64,000 nt of DNA from Stenopsyche tienmushanensis (lineage: Eukaryota > Arthropoda > Insecta > Trichoptera > Stenopsychidae): contig WACJ01000127.1 in NCBI GenBank assembly GCA_008973525.1, positions 1 through 64,000 on the forward strand, read 5' to 3'. The notes beneath the pieces were generated by a model, which was not told the origin of the DNA, did no database searches, and saw only the letters and a program-made list of their open reading frames with translations. Both the position numbers and the translations under genes were made by a program. Below are positions 1 to 12,140 of the stretch, piece by piece (position 1 is the first letter of the stretch; every line of letters starts with the position of its first letter).

Positions 1-1292
1 AACTTCGGGAAAGGTACAGGGGCAGAGAGGCGGCTGTCAACACAAGCTGTCCCGGCCATAATTGAAAAGGTCTCATTTTAATTTGAAAGCTTTTTTGTAC
101 TCGCATTTCGCGGATGTCTACTCCTCCGTAGACAGGCGATTGATTCTTTTAAATATTCGGAAGAACCCAATTTTTTTTTTGGTTTTCATCAGGATGCATA
201 CACAAAGAAAACTGCGTTTCGAAAGTCATCGGCATGGTTTTTCCTGTAATCGAAGCAGGTAAATGAGGACATTAAAACTGCGGTTAGGCATACCTGGAAT
301 CCTAGTATTGAATTGACGGTCTTGCGTTATTGTTTATGGCATCAATCATTGCGGTCTGAATGACATCAATATGGATTTCCTTCGAACAATGTGCTTCAAA
401 ATTAAATGTTCAATTTATATAAAATTGCACTACAGCCTATTCAAATTCTGGACTTTAGGATCTCGTGTTTTAGTTATTATTTAATTAACGCTTAACGAAA
501 AGTTAAATATGAAACGAATATAAGGAGGAATATTTAAATGATTATAGTGATATATTGACATTGAAGAATTTCAGTTTTCAGTAGAAGGATGAGCATTGAA
601 ATATAAACCTAGCTTGGTTGTTAAGAAATTTATCCGATCTGAAATCGAATTTAATACATACAAGAATTACCATTGATTTGACTTCCTAACCCAAGATAAA
701 TCAATGTAGATCAGTGCTTAGTAGTTGCTTTAGCAAAATAAAATGTTGATCTTTTCATTACTTTTTAATTATCGGATATGAGATATGGATATTTTAATAA
801 AAGATCTCCAAAAGAAAATAGCAGCTCCCTAGAAGATAAACAACACTATTTTATATATTGGCGGTGAGACTTGAAAATATTAAGTAATTGGTTATAACCA
901 CAATAAAAATTGAGAGTCAAAATATACAACAAAGAAAAATGTAACATACAATCCACATATTAACTAGACAAAGCTTTTTAAAATTAACATTTTTTTCAGA
1001 TTTATGGGACAATTTTCGATCCTCATGTGCCACAAATTCGGAATAAGAGCAACAAATCATTCAATTAAATGAATATTTCTTTGAAAAATATACATATATG
1101 TGGATTTAAAATCATTACAGCTATGATATAACGATGCGAATTTTGTTTATTTTATTTAAAGCGTCAATCGCTATTGTAATTCGTGGTTTATATTGTATAA
1201 ACACACCAGCTTAAATTGCTATTATATGATTATTTTTGCTGATTCATGGTATCAATTTGATTCAGACACGTGAGAGATACATTGATAAACTG
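1..1292. other. AT-rich non-coding stretch
   Basis: No gene, RNA gene or recognisable repeat was seen. The first 300 bases are somewhat richer in GC than the rest. Open frames are short and show no domain. Confidence 0.5.
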
Positions 1293-1599
1293 TTAACCCC
1301 TTAAGTTGATATGACGTATATATCCGTCAAGAACAAAGTCCTTGCAAAGTGGGTATGACGGATATATCCGCATTGTGAAAGTTAAGCAAACCTCAATAGA
1401 AAATGACGGATATGTCCGATTGCAGTGTTGTATGGTTTAGATGTAAGAATGATTCATCTCGAAAACTGATTTGTTCGAACTTCTTGATGATATACTATTT
1501 TCGTATACTAGATACGACGTACGTATCTGCTAGCGGTGAAAAGATCGTGTTACTACGGATGACACTTTTAACAGTGATACGTAACGTTGAAGGGGTTAT
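1293..1599. mobile_element. piggyBac-type MITE with palindromic internal repeats
   Basis: The left end is TTAA followed by CCCCTTAAGTTGATATGACG. The right end reads inward, on the opposite strand, as AACCCCTTCAACGTTACG and is flanked by TTAT, a one-base decay of TTAA. TTAA targets and C-rich ends are typical of piggyBac elements. Inside, near the left end, are three copies of a near-palindrome related to GACGGATATATCCGTC at about 1313-1330, 1357-1371 and 1404-1419. At 307 bp with no transposase it would be non-autonomous. The family assignment is inferred from the ends only. Confidence 0.5.
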
Positions 1600-2749
1600 A
1601 CCATTATGACCGATGAGACTACATATGTGCCATAACTCGGATAGCTGTTAATGGTTCCAACAGTGCATTTAGCATAGCATGCTGCACTGTGCAACTGTAA
1701 CTGTGTTTTTCATCTAATTCTAATTCTAAAAAAATAAAACGCATCCAGACCCGGGCAGGTACTTTACTTTCTAAAGCCATTGAAACGTAATCATTACCAG
1801 GGTTTCCTGGAATTTCAAATAATTCGACAATACTAATCTCGGATCATATCCCGGAAATACAGAACATATGTTGGCCCCGATAAGATGGGAACACCGCACG
1901 TTGAAATAACTAGATTACCTTAGTTCGCTGTGAATTAGTGATTAATTCGAGGTGATTAGTTAATTGCTAATAAAAATATTTGAGACCATGTGTAATGCTT
2001 TCGTAATTGAGTCGATAGTGAGTCACTTCCTCTTGTTAATTAAGTCGTAGGTGAACAAGTGAGCCGTAGCGGGGTGCAGGAAGTGCTTTATTAAGAGCAG
2101 GAAAGTACCTGATAATGGTTTAAAAATATGAATATACGACGTGGAGTCGATCCAGATGTTGGCTAATACCTGTCAAGAATGGGAGGTAAACGATTAATTA
2201 TGAACGACTATGTCACGTCCAATGAAGAAAAGTGGCAAGTACCACTTGCAAGTGGCACCTCTCCTACCCACCTGTGTCTCTCTACGTGGATTTCTTCTTT
2301 ATTATCGTCTCCCTGAGATATGGATGTAGTACGTGTCCATGAAATGAAATATCACTTTTGGCAATTTACCGATGTAGCACCGTTATAATTTTTATAACCA
2401 TGGCATTCATAAATTAACATATGTATAATTTAATTAAAAGTCTGGACTCATTTATTAGGTTGATCATAAAGTAATTACATTTCATTCTAATAGAGAGATA
2501 TCATTTTAAAACGCAAATTTATTAGATAACATTCGAAATTTAAAAAGTAAACTTGTCTTAATGCTCGTTTACAAGTATTTAAAGGTTTCAATTATTGAAC
2601 AACAAAGATGAAAATATATTGAATTTGGACTTGGAATTAGAAATACAGCCAGGTCTTAATTTATAACCATTACAAAAAGAAAAATCATTTAAAAAAAATC
2701 CCCCAAAAGGCAAATAAGATGATTACATCTTGAATTTGGAAACAATATG
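1600..2749. other. AT-rich non-coding stretch
   Basis: Nothing codes here. A short cluster of direct and inverted AAGTGG/CCACTT copies lies at 2230-2258. The rest shows no recognisable feature. Confidence 0.45.
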
Positions 2750-2960
2750 CAATTAGAGATACCTTTGAAGAGATGCTTCAAAAAGAGAACTATTCGCAGA
2801 AACAAATTTTTAATGTCGATAAAACCGCCTATTTTGGAAAAAAATGTTCCAAAGAAGATGCATTACATACAGCTATAAATTTGTTTATGTGCATACTAAT
2901 ACCAAAAGCATACAAAATATTATTTAAGAATCGCTTTTTGGAATAGAAGTCCTAAGAAAT
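2750..2960 (+). pseudogene. Tigger/pogo-like transposase relic 1
   Basis: One frame reads EEMLQKENYSQKQIFNVDK and then TAYFGKKCSKE. This matches the stretch of Tigger/Jerky-type (pogo superfamily) transposases around the first catalytic aspartate, where the family has a Q-I-F-N-V/A-D-E-T-G-L-F-W-K-K-M pattern. The aspartate is kept, but the E after it is K and the tryptophan is G. A weaker match to the following beta strand (INLFMCI) extends to about 2960, after which stops and frameshifts destroy the frame. A full transposase would be about 500-600 residues, so this is a small dead fragment. No terminal repeats were found. Confidence 0.55.
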
Positions 2961-5689
2961 ATCTTAGAAGAAACGTTCCAATGTTACACATGAATACAAG
3001 ACACACATGGGCAACTGAACTCATTTGATTCAAATATTTTTAACTCTCTGAATGCTAAGCAACGATATATTGTCAATTGTAAAATTCACGAAGACTGCAA
3101 ACAAAGATTGTTGTTGACCCTTTACGACTTCAAAATGCTCAAATACGTTTAGTTTCTGTGCGTCTGGGAATCAGTGTTTAACTTTGCAGTGCATCTTGTG
3201 CACACGTTGGCGCGATCAAACAAAATAGAGAAAGATAGCAAACAAACTTCGTTCATCATAAAACACCGTATCAGCCAAGGGTTGAATCAGATATGTAACA
3301 GATATTAGTTAACAACATATTGATGATTTTTTCATGAAAAAAATCTGCGATGTTCAATTGGATTTCATAGGTTTTCGCATTGAGATTTGAGCAAAATATT
3401 TATAGTATGCCATAGGGTGCTCTCCCCTTCTATGTCCGCCTGCCCCAAAGGCATCCGATCTAAAAAAGCTCCGATGAAAGCATCAAATTTCATCCATGGA
3501 TGAATCCGTCCATGTGAACCCTCAATAGAGTACCCCTCTTACCTCAGAGGTAAGTGAGCAGACTGAATGCAAACCGGGGAACCCCCCGAGTGTCACAACC
3601 GCTACGGAATCATTCTGATTGTAATTACCGAGTAATTCCAGACCCATTCATTCACCTAGATCAGATTACCTGGAACGAGAGTGGTTTGTTCGCTGTTAGA
3701 TGTACGAGGGATGATTTTAATCGCATATGGCACACGAGCATGTTTATGTCCTCGCAAATGACAAATTCGCTAATCCTTTTATGGGGGCGAAAATGAGTAA
3801 TTCTTATTGTTTTAATAATTTAAATGCATATCGTAATAAGGTTGTACATCGTCCGAAAAAGTCAAATCATTCTATTCATGCGTTCGCTAAAAACTTCTCT
3901 AACTAATCTAACTCATTTTGCAAGACTTAATTTAAATTTCAAAATATTATGATTCATATGATTAAAATATTACAATGTTTTAATTACACAATATCAAAAA
4001 TAAAGTGATACATATACGGATATAGGCATAAGTGAAGATGAATTTGATGAAATCATGGACGTTTTGATTTTTTTGGGCATTTTTAAATGTAAATTTGTTG
4101 ATCAAAATTGCAAGCAAAAGTAAAATACACCACCAGAAAGATGTGCGAAAATCGCCATTTAAGTATTGCAAAACATAAGTGCTAGCCCTGCCCTCATGCA
4201 GATAAGGACGCATAAATAAAATGCTACCGGCGGCCACATGAAATGGGCTAATCTAGCGAGACTGTTTTGTGGTCTTATCGATGTTGCATGAGGAAAATTT
4301 TATTTTTTAATGGAAGTTTGGTACAAAACAGCAGTTGGTCAAATCCAATTGTACAACATCGACAAGAGTCACTTATGCTCTTTTCGGTCGGATTGGCGCT
4401 CAAAATCTGCAACAAAAAGAATTCTCCTAGCACGTGGCTCTTAAATATATTTTATGATCGCTTTTTGATACGCAATCTGATTACAATAGAATAGTAATTT
4501 GGGAACGGTAGACTGCACCAGTTATAAAATATTATGTTACCTCAACGGGGGATGCAATTGGGACAAAGGGTGGCGACCGTTAAATCTAGAGAATGATGCT
4601 TTGTGCATCTATATATTTTTATATGATAAAAAAAATACTTATTGCATTTTGATATTTGAACGTAAAATAAAATTAAAAAAATATTTTAATAGTATTATAT
4701 ACATTATTGTAATGTATTTAATAATTACTTTGACAAATACTATTAGAGCGTGTTTTCGACATAGTTCACAGCGCCACATGCGGTGGATAGAATAATTAAT
4801 TTTAATCAAAGATTCAAACCACGTACAACAATAGTGACAGATGGCGATTCAAAGCGTCAGATTTAATTCATCAACTCATGTATATAAAATAGCACAAATA
4901 TCGACACAACCTCGCTGCTTTTTGGTCCATTTAAATTCCACACCGAACGTAGCGATTTGAAGCGCCGATTGAAAAATTATACAATCTGCCTCGAGTAAAT
5001 ATGAAATGTAATAATTTACGTTTATTAGAAGACGAAGGTCGAATCTTGATGGCCATTTGGACATGAAAATTGGCACAAATCTCCAATAAACGCGAAAGGA
5101 GTGCCGCGGCTTAAGATTTTCAAGATCGGCGCAGATCGATTTTATGAATGGGCTTGCGTGATTTATTGTGTAAATATGAATTTAAAATTATGTTGTAGCC
5201 GATGAGACGTGCCATTATATCTCAGCCAAGCAGAGCAGTTGGCACAGAATCCGATATCTGCAATCTAGACACCGACTAGGTAAGCACTACGCACACAGGC
5301 TCCGTATAAAAGCAATAATTGCAATTCCACCCTAACGTATTTATTTATGCGCTTAGCCCCCATGTGTGTAGACAATCCAGTGGGGTCCGTGGCGGAACCC
5401 GAAAAAATATGAATGAATAAATTTGTTCCATAGAAAATATGCTTAATTTAAAGATAAACATGCAAAACCAGCGTGCGTGACATAGTTTCGCCAATAGTTT
5501 CAACTCAATGATGCATCATGCTCAATGGTGTGCTTTTCATGAAACATTAATCATTTTTATAAATTCTTTAAAATTAAATACTTGTAAATTGAAGTATATA
5601 ATGTATAAGACGGATGATATATATTAAATTTTATCTTTGCGGCCCAGCCAACAAAACGAACACAATACTAAAAAATGTGTGGTATTACT
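2961..5689. other. Non-coding stretch with one GC-richer island
   Basis: An island at about 3410-3800 is visibly richer in GC than its surroundings, contains a palindromic CATCCATGGATG core near 3490, and has no convincing coding frame. Another mild island lies around 4880-5400. The open frames between 3980 and 5080 show no domain. Confidence 0.4.
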
Positions 5690-6230
5690 CGGATAATGTA
5701 GACAAGGTGTTATATAAACCGATCAATATCTATGTAGAATGTGAATATTCTGGTCTATCTTACTATATCCAGGTACATTGGTTATCTTGCTACAACATTC
5801 TTTAAAAAATCTGAGATTTAAAAGAAGAAATTTGTCAGTTTTTAATAAATAAAAATCAAGACACAAGTTTGTTTTCTGATCAAAAATGATTGCAAGATAT
5901 ATCCTTAGTGGTTGATATGACAAAATACGATTTAAATTTATTGCTGCAAGGAAAATATCAGATCATTACAAACATGTGTGAAAACATTAAGGCATTCAAA
6001 TGTAAGCACTTTCCAACATGCGACATGAACAAATCAAGCTTAGGTGAAACTGCTTGATATTAAAAGCATGCGAACTTAATTTGAAACAAGATTTACAGAC
6101 TTTAAGTTTTTAGGTGACAAATTTTCTTTGTTTACTTCGATTTTTAAAATAAATATAGAAACAGTACCTAATCATATGCAAATAGAGGTACCAGACAAAT
6201 TTGAGAACACAATAATTTTTATGTTTTGGA
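5690..6230 (+). pseudogene. hAT transposase-like relic 1 (GTF2IRD2/ZBED5/FAM200-like)
   Basis: A single frame with only three stops runs from about 5690 to 6057. It contains ECEYSGLSYYIQVHWLS (VHWLS at 5773-5787), corresponding to the family's V-R-W-L-S motif. It continues with DLKEEICQFL, then DLNLLLQGKYQIITNMCENI, then CKHFPTC. In hAT-derived proteins of the GTF2IRD2/ZBED5/FAM200 type these blocks occur in the same order: VRWLS, a helical stretch, L-N-L-K-L-Q-G-K, and H-F-P. The N-terminal BED finger, catalytic residues and C-terminal dimerisation block were not found, so this is an inactive middle fragment. A SINE lies about 300 bases downstream. The family match is from recognised motifs, not a search. 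Confidence 0.75.
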
Positions 6231-6530
6231 AGTATTAGACTTATCACCACGAGCAGTTAGTTTTACTTATGACGATGACATTAAATGATGCTCATCTTGG
6301 GTCAGTTTTGAAAGTAATCACTGCTAACAGTACTGTCCCTAAAGTAGAAAATATAGTAGGAGAGAAGATATGCCAAGCGTCAGGAAGAAAACATTAAATT
6401 GTCTTTTTTAATTTCTGTACCATTGATTTACCTCTAGGCATGCGCTTTGGTACCGCGTAATTAGAGAAATATAAGAAAGTGCTCAAAGAATATGTTCATC
6501 CTTTGAAATACACGATATCCTATATTATGC

Positions 6531-6726
6531 GGCATGTAATTTTTTTTTTTTGAGGTGGCTTTTAGCAATCCCTTTTATGGGACCATTGCCAACCATTTTA
6601 ATATGGTTTTTCATGGCGTTATATGTTTTTAAAAATGTGATCGCCAGTCACATCTCCTGTAGAATTTGAACCCAAGAAGAGTCACAAGCTTAACCTCGGT
6701 ACTATCTACAGGTACCATGGCATGTA
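6531..6726 (-). mobile_element. tRNA-derived SINE, copy 1, with 8-bp target-site duplication
   Basis: This is the clearest copy of a SINE family found five times here. On the minus strand it starts near 6718 with a tRNA-Ser/Leu-like head. An internal promoter B box (GGGTTCAAATTC) is followed by a body containing a conserved CATGAAAAACCAT. It ends with CTAAAAGCCACCTCAAA and a poly(A) run at 6540-6551. GGCATGTA occurs directly at both ends (6531-6538 and 6719-6726), as expected for an insertion made by LINE-type target-primed reverse transcription. The element proper is about 6539-6718. Confidence 0.8.
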
Positions 6727-8399
6727 GAAATCACAGTTAAAATATCATCAACAAAATTAGGTCTGTCTTTTCTGTACCCTGATGCCGCGTAATAGTGAAA
6801 TCGTAATATGAAACCGCGCTTATCGCTTGTGCAACCTTATTTTTTTATTTGGCCCATGTTAGCATTGTTGTACACTATGTTGTTGTATTGATGAAATATC
6901 ACATAATTGAGGGTTGAAGGTAATAAACCAAGGTTTTTAAACAGAAGAAGATCTATAAGATCCCCAAAATTCGTTACAATGACCAAATTTTCCAAGTTCT
7001 GAATTTAAACATGAATTTTTATAGCAGTCAAAAAATAAATCAATTAAGCAGGTACATGATAAACACAAAATATACTGTGCCTTATTTAAGATTTCAGATA
7101 CTTTTATGTAATAATTAAAATAAAATTTTCGTTATAATGCATCCTAATGACATGCTCAATCGCGAGTGATTTGGATTATGAAGTATTCACAATTAACAAT
7201 TGCCATTAATTATTCGATTGTGGTGCGCTACTGCAGAACAATGCTAGTTGCACACGTTTCACCCATATTATATGCACCTATATGCGTCTAATGGCTAAAA
7301 GGTATAAATTGAAAACGTGAGCCTTACAAAGGTGGGTATTCACGAGGGGGTAGATGGCTCAAGTACCACCCCCGAGGGGCCAAACGCGGAGTGGTGCATG
7401 AGGGGTGTGATAACTGGACCGTTATCGATAGAAAGTGGATGCTTCATAATTTATATTGCCCAACGAATCGCTTTTGTTAGCCTATGCGATTATTTAGACG
7501 CTAAAACAACTTTTTGTGGTGCAATAAAAATGGGGATAACGAAAAGCGAGAATCCGGTGAATTTAGTTTTAAATTTGCATGTAATTATTCTTTATTATTT
7601 CATAATAATGGCGCAATAAATTAAATCGTTTATAAAGACATTTCATAATTATAGAATATATGATCTATCGAACACATTGATTTCAGAATATTGAACACAA
7701 TTTGACCATTTTTCAATAACACTTCGCGTCAGGGGCTCAAGGCTTTATTTGAGGCTTCGATATTATAAATAGTGGTGTCAACCCAATTTATGTCAACCAG
7801 ATGCGTAGACATATTTACCTGGGGGTGGGCTCGATCTGGGGGCATTAAAGTCTTCAATCTTGTCGGGTGTCGGACGCGCTCTACATCCACTGATCGCACC
7901 CTAATGGGTGGACGTTCAACAAGGTAAAAACGGCCGATACAAAATGAGATTATTTCACCTACATCAAAGTCCGGCCCTGTGATGGATGAGTGCAATTACC
8001 CAAATGAGCCGAAACGAAAGAGGCAGACACCTGACGCGCAGAAAGCCTTCGGTTCCTATCCCGAAACAGCATCCATCGAAAGGGGATCAAAAGTTTCATT
8101 TTGGAATCTGTCTAAGAAAGAATATGCTGAATGTGTGCCAAAAATATTTCTTTGTTTTTTAAATCTATATTTTCATGAAAAAAAAAATACCAATGACAAC
8201 TAGTGAAATCATGCTAGAAATGTGCATAGTGTAAAAGCTGATACTACAACGCAGTAAAAGGTTATTCTAGTAGACAACGCCGATAAAAAGCCAAGATAGT
8301 TAAAAATTCTATCTATCAAGATATTTATAGACAGAAAGTCTGAAACTCTTAATATTTCGCTAAAAAACTAATTTTGGTATTTAATAAATTAATCACTGG
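6727..8399. other. Non-coding stretch with two GC-richer islands
   Basis: Islands lie at about 7310-7600 and 7730-8110. The second is open for 88 codons on the minus strand (7729-7995). That frame has no recognisable domain, and 8 kb of flanking sequence offers no partner exon. The remainder is AT-rich and empty. Confidence 0.4.
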
Positions 8400-8620
8400 A
8401 TACATTTTTCCGGTATTTTATGGGTTATTTCAAATTATATTGTCACAAATAGGTGAATGATTTTTCGCTTTTCGACCAATCTCATCCCAGGATATTTCCA
8501 CCAGGCTGTTATTTTTGCATTAAAAATTGGTGCAAAGATGTTTCAAATATGTTTGGGATCAATATCTTGCTGGAATATGAAATTTTGACTTGCAAAGTAT
8601 CGTAAAATGCCTTATATAAT
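8400..8620 (-). pseudogene. Tc1-like transposase relic
   Basis: Read on the minus strand, the segment gives NFIFQQDIDPKHI (about 8548-8582). This is the strongly conserved block around the second catalytic aspartate of Tc1 transposases (F-x-Q-Q-D-x-D-P-K-H). After a frameshift follows LVEISWDEIGRKAKN (about 8458-8503), matching I-E-x-L-W-D-E-L-x-R, which carries the final catalytic glutamate. The gap between the two blocks is shorter than in an intact DD34E domain, so a small internal deletion is likely. The N-terminal paired-type DNA-binding half is missing and no terminal repeats were seen. Confidence 0.65.
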
Positions 8621-11088
8621 ATAAATAAAAATATGCATACAGAATTACACTAACATTAAAATTGAGTAACTCACATTATAATTGCGCAAACTCAAATATA
8701 TCAAAACCCCCATAAACTTCAGTAGCAAATATACTTCTACCCACGTGCATGGGTAAGTAAATCCCACCCCCAAATAAAATGCGTGTAATTTTCCACTTTC
8801 GCCAATATCGGGGTTGTAGCGAGAGTCTACATCGATAACGCTTACCTTTTATGATACGGGGTAGACGCATTGCCTAAGGTAAAAAAGGTAACTTCTTTTA
8901 GGGTCGTAAAATACATTGCAAGTACGTATGGCATATTTGAGGAAGCGTTTTACCTACGGGAGAAGCCTTTTGTCAGTTAAGAGTATAATATGAGAACCGG
9001 TCCATTCCCGGAGAGCCATGGAAGGTGAGCTCAAATGCAAACAGGCTTTGTCTCTAGTTCAAACAGACAACTGATCAATCGGGACCTTTATGACCTTTTA
9101 TTTTGATCATATTCTAAAACCTTTGAATACGAGATCATATTCGATGTAATTCAAATTTAAATTACAATTGATACAATTAAACTTTATGATGAAATAGCCG
9201 AGAGTATTGTGAAACGCTCGAAGCGTATAATATCTTAATGCAGAAGTAAATAATACATTTTTAGGGGATGATATTAAAGCGCGTGTAACGGGATGGTTCC
9301 ACCGCAATTGTAGAGGGTATTGAAATCGTCCTTTTATCCATCAGGCGATTGTGCGTAAGGTTCGCCTTCTGTCAGCGTTTCGATGCCGATATGCTCCCAT
9401 CTGACGATGGAGCCCCTGAAGGAAGAAAGGTGGGAACTTCCCCAATCGGTCGTTTTCACCCTGGGGTGCTGTTCACCCCACAAGTCCACCCTGCCTCATC
9501 AGCGGCCGCGACTTAATCTGCCTCGGGCTGACACCTGAGTACACTGCCCCTAGCAGGCTTAGGATTTAGAATATTGCCGATTTAACAGCAGCATTCTGGG
9601 GCTTGCATCAGTGGCGGTGCAATAACAGTGCAGAATACTTCACACACCTCTACACGAAAAAATTAAGGATTTATTAAAAAAAAAACAGGAAATTTACTAA
9701 ATAGTAACCAAAGTATTATATTTGTATAGTACTATAATAGTATGAATAGATGATGTGTAAGTTCTTGATGCTTTTTTAAGCTTTTTAGGTGTTTTTACTC
9801 CATGTTACTCCATTTTTTTTAAAATATGGGTATGCATTAATTTATGTGTTCTTTCATTTATAAATATGTTTCAGCACTTAAAAACAATTTGCATTTTTTA
9901 AAATTAAATACTTTATTCATATATATAAATCTAAGAGTTTGTACGATTTATATGTTTTCTGAATTGGGTGAAGATTAAATTTTGCGGATTTAATTTATTT
10001 TTTTGAAAAATTCGCCACCCTTGTTCAATAAGTTCAGGGGCGCTTCACTGTGTTGCCTGATGGGGTTTAAGTTTTTTGTGCATCATTGTGGCATGCACGC
10101 GTCCGAAAGGACGCCAACCTATTCTCACTTACGGGGATTTATTTGAATGCAATTGGCCCTCGGTAATAGCATGTGGCCTGATTGCACATATGTGCATAAT
10201 GGACAAAGAATAATAGCGGAATTGCCAGAATGCATAGCCGATTCCATTTTTAAGGCGTTTTATAAAATTTGAACAGGTTGAATACAAGATAAACTATATT
10301 TTGCTCATATGTTTATTTATAATATTAATGCCAATATTTAAAAGAAGAGACATTTTAGATTTCATTGTATCATACAGTCAAAGATTTGAGAAAATTATAG
10401 GCAATTTCAATCTCCACATGCATCCCCCTTCGCATTGCAATCAAGACTCAAAGCATCCGAAATAGAAATTATGATCCCTTATAAACTCAAATACATGCTG
10501 ATAAATACAAACGTGTGCTTTAAATTGTTTAATTTTCATCTATTGTGCCGTGTTTGTTTGAAGATTATTCCATTGAAAAGAAACGTTAAGCTCGTAGAGG
10601 ACCGTGGCACGCGTGCCCATGGCACTACCTCGGCCTTCCACCGGATGAATAGTACGCAATCAAACAAAATTATAAGCGATCAAGTGATCAAGTCGTAGGT
10701 ATGCAGCCGGGTGCATTCATGGAGTGCATAATGATCCCTGGGAGAGAGAGGCTAAAGCCGCGGCACGTGGGTGGCCGCAGCCCCTTTGTGGGAAACTGTC
10801 TACGTGGAAATTTGTTTACCCTGCACTCTTTCATCTGGCACCAGATTCGGGGGTGAATAATGAGGTCGTATTGTGTCCTCGTAAAAAGAGTTGTTATTGC
10901 CAAACGCGACCCACCGCAACACCCTGTTCCTGATATCAAAATAGGGCCTGATCTCGTTAAGTGTTTATTGTGGGCTTAAATATGAAGACATTTGCAATTT
11001 CAATTAAAAAAATATTTTTAATACAAATCATCATCATTCATCCAAGGGTTCACACGATACAAATTTATATCCAGTTTGTTTCTTCCAT
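8621..11088. other. Non-coding stretch with several GC-richer islands
   Basis: Islands lie at about 9290-9560, 10010-10230 and 10580-10940, separated by AT-rich DNA. The first holds a GGGAACTTCCCC sequence (9432-9443) that fits the NF-kB/Rel consensus. The second contains GGACAAAGAATA (Sox-like) and an octamer-like ATTTGAATGCAAT. The third is open in more than one frame without a recognisable product. The regulatory reading is speculative. Confidence 0.35.
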
Positions 11089-11729
11089 TGGGTAGTGCGA
11101 AAAACGCGTGCCGTTTTTTAAAATATTTTTTTTAAGGTATAAGAAAAAAAATAACACAATTTTAATCAAAAATATATTTAACCATCTGAATCTATTATAG
11201 TTTGCCATCCAGTTAACAGTGTTTTAATTCCTCTGTTGTGGAAATTCTTCGGTTTCAATTTTAAAAACGAAGAAAGGCAGTTTTTAGGATACAAATTCTA
11301 ATACAGGAAACAAATGTGTATCCAAAGGAGTGAGATCAAAGAAATAAAGTGGATGCAATAGAAGCTCTCATTTAAAATAGCAAGTTTTTAAATAATATTT
11401 TTCATTGGTCTCCACGTAATATTATAGAATGTCGTTATCCAGTGTTTTAAGCCTTCCACGATCTGATTCATCTAGCAACCAAAAATTGCCCGATTGAACT
11501 CTGGTAAACCACTCTCTGGATGTTCGTTCGGGGAAAAAATAATCTTCGTATACACCACAAATTATTATACGGACACTAAAGGCAGATTCGCCTTTTTTGA
11601 AAAAAACATTTGAATACTTGTCGTATATGAGTTTGATTTGTTTCCATTATAAGGTTTTTCTGCAAAAAAAGGTGGCAAAACTTTTCTAAACAGAGTGTAA
11701 AAACAACACGTGTTTTTTGGCACTACCGA
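11089..11729 (-). mobile_element. Internally deleted mariner element with both terminal inverted repeats
   Basis: The left end reads TGGGTAGTGCGAAAAACGCG. The right end, read inward, is TCGGTAGTGCCAAAAAACAC, and similarity continues about ten bases further in. Between them, on the minus strand, are the N-terminal helix-turn-helix of a mariner transposase and its C-terminus, but no catalytic core. The element is 641 bp, about half the usual 1.3 kb. TA follows the right end. The left flanking dinucleotide is AT, so the duplication is decayed or the border is off by a base or two. Confidence 0.85.
11100..11700 (-). pseudogene. Mariner transposase relic A (N- and C-terminal parts only)
   Basis: From about 11690 downward the minus strand reads ETNQTHIRQVFKCFF. 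After a frameshift come YEDYFFPERTSREWFTRVQS and GNFWLLDESDRGRLKTLDND. This is the mariner helix-turn-helix region, where the family has W-F-x-R-F-x-S-G-x-F-x-L-x-D and G-R-P. From about 11345 down it reads LHPLYFFDLTPLDTHLFPVL, matching the C-terminal H-P-P-Y-S-P-D-L-A-P-S-D-Y-H-L-F block, then a decayed version of the final R-W-Q-x-x-I-x-x-x-G-x-Y. The two catalytic motifs before the HPPYSPDLAP block are absent, so an internal deletion removed most of the DDE domain. Stops and frameshifts confirm it is dead. Confidence 0.8.
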
Positions 11730-11914
11730 TAGTTGATTATTCGGTCACATCGTATTTATTAAAAATAATTTAACACATTGCAATTCGCTGTTTGTTCGCA
11801 TAAAGGAACACATAAATTTTACACAAGTTTTAAAGAACTTGTAAAATAATACTTTTATAAAAATTGAAATAATTCAATGGAATGTTCTGAGTAATTTTAC
11901 AAAAACAGTATCAT

Positions 11915-12052
11915 CATCGCATATCAATCATCTTGGGTTCAAGTCTACAGAAGGTGTGGCTGGTGATGACATTTTTAAAAACATATATGGGCCATGAAAA
12001 GCCACGTCGAAATGGTTGGTAAAGATTCCATAAAAGGGATTGTTAAAATTTG
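11915..12052 (+). mobile_element. SINE copy 2, 5'-truncated, forward
   Basis: It contains the B box GGGTTCAAGTCTACAG, then GGTGTGGCTGGTGATGACAT and the family's CATGAAAAGCCA body. It ends in AAAGGGATTGTTAAAA. The tRNA-like A-box half is too decayed to define the 5' border. It is immediately followed by copy 3 in the opposite orientation. Confidence 0.65.
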
Positions 12053-12140
12053 GTTGCCTGCCAACATCTCCTGCAGATTTGAACCCAAGGCGGTGGAGTT
12101 ACTAGTCCGACCGATTAATCGCGGGATTTCTTACAGGTAT
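12053..12140 (-). mobile_element. SINE copy 3, head only, inverted
   Basis: On the minus strand the piece reads CCTGTAAGAAATCCCGCG, then a TTAATCGGTCGGACTAG stretch (A-box region), then GGGTTCAAATCTGCAGGAG (B box). It stops about 20 bases later, where it abuts the end of copy 2. The body and tail are missing. Confidence 0.65.
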
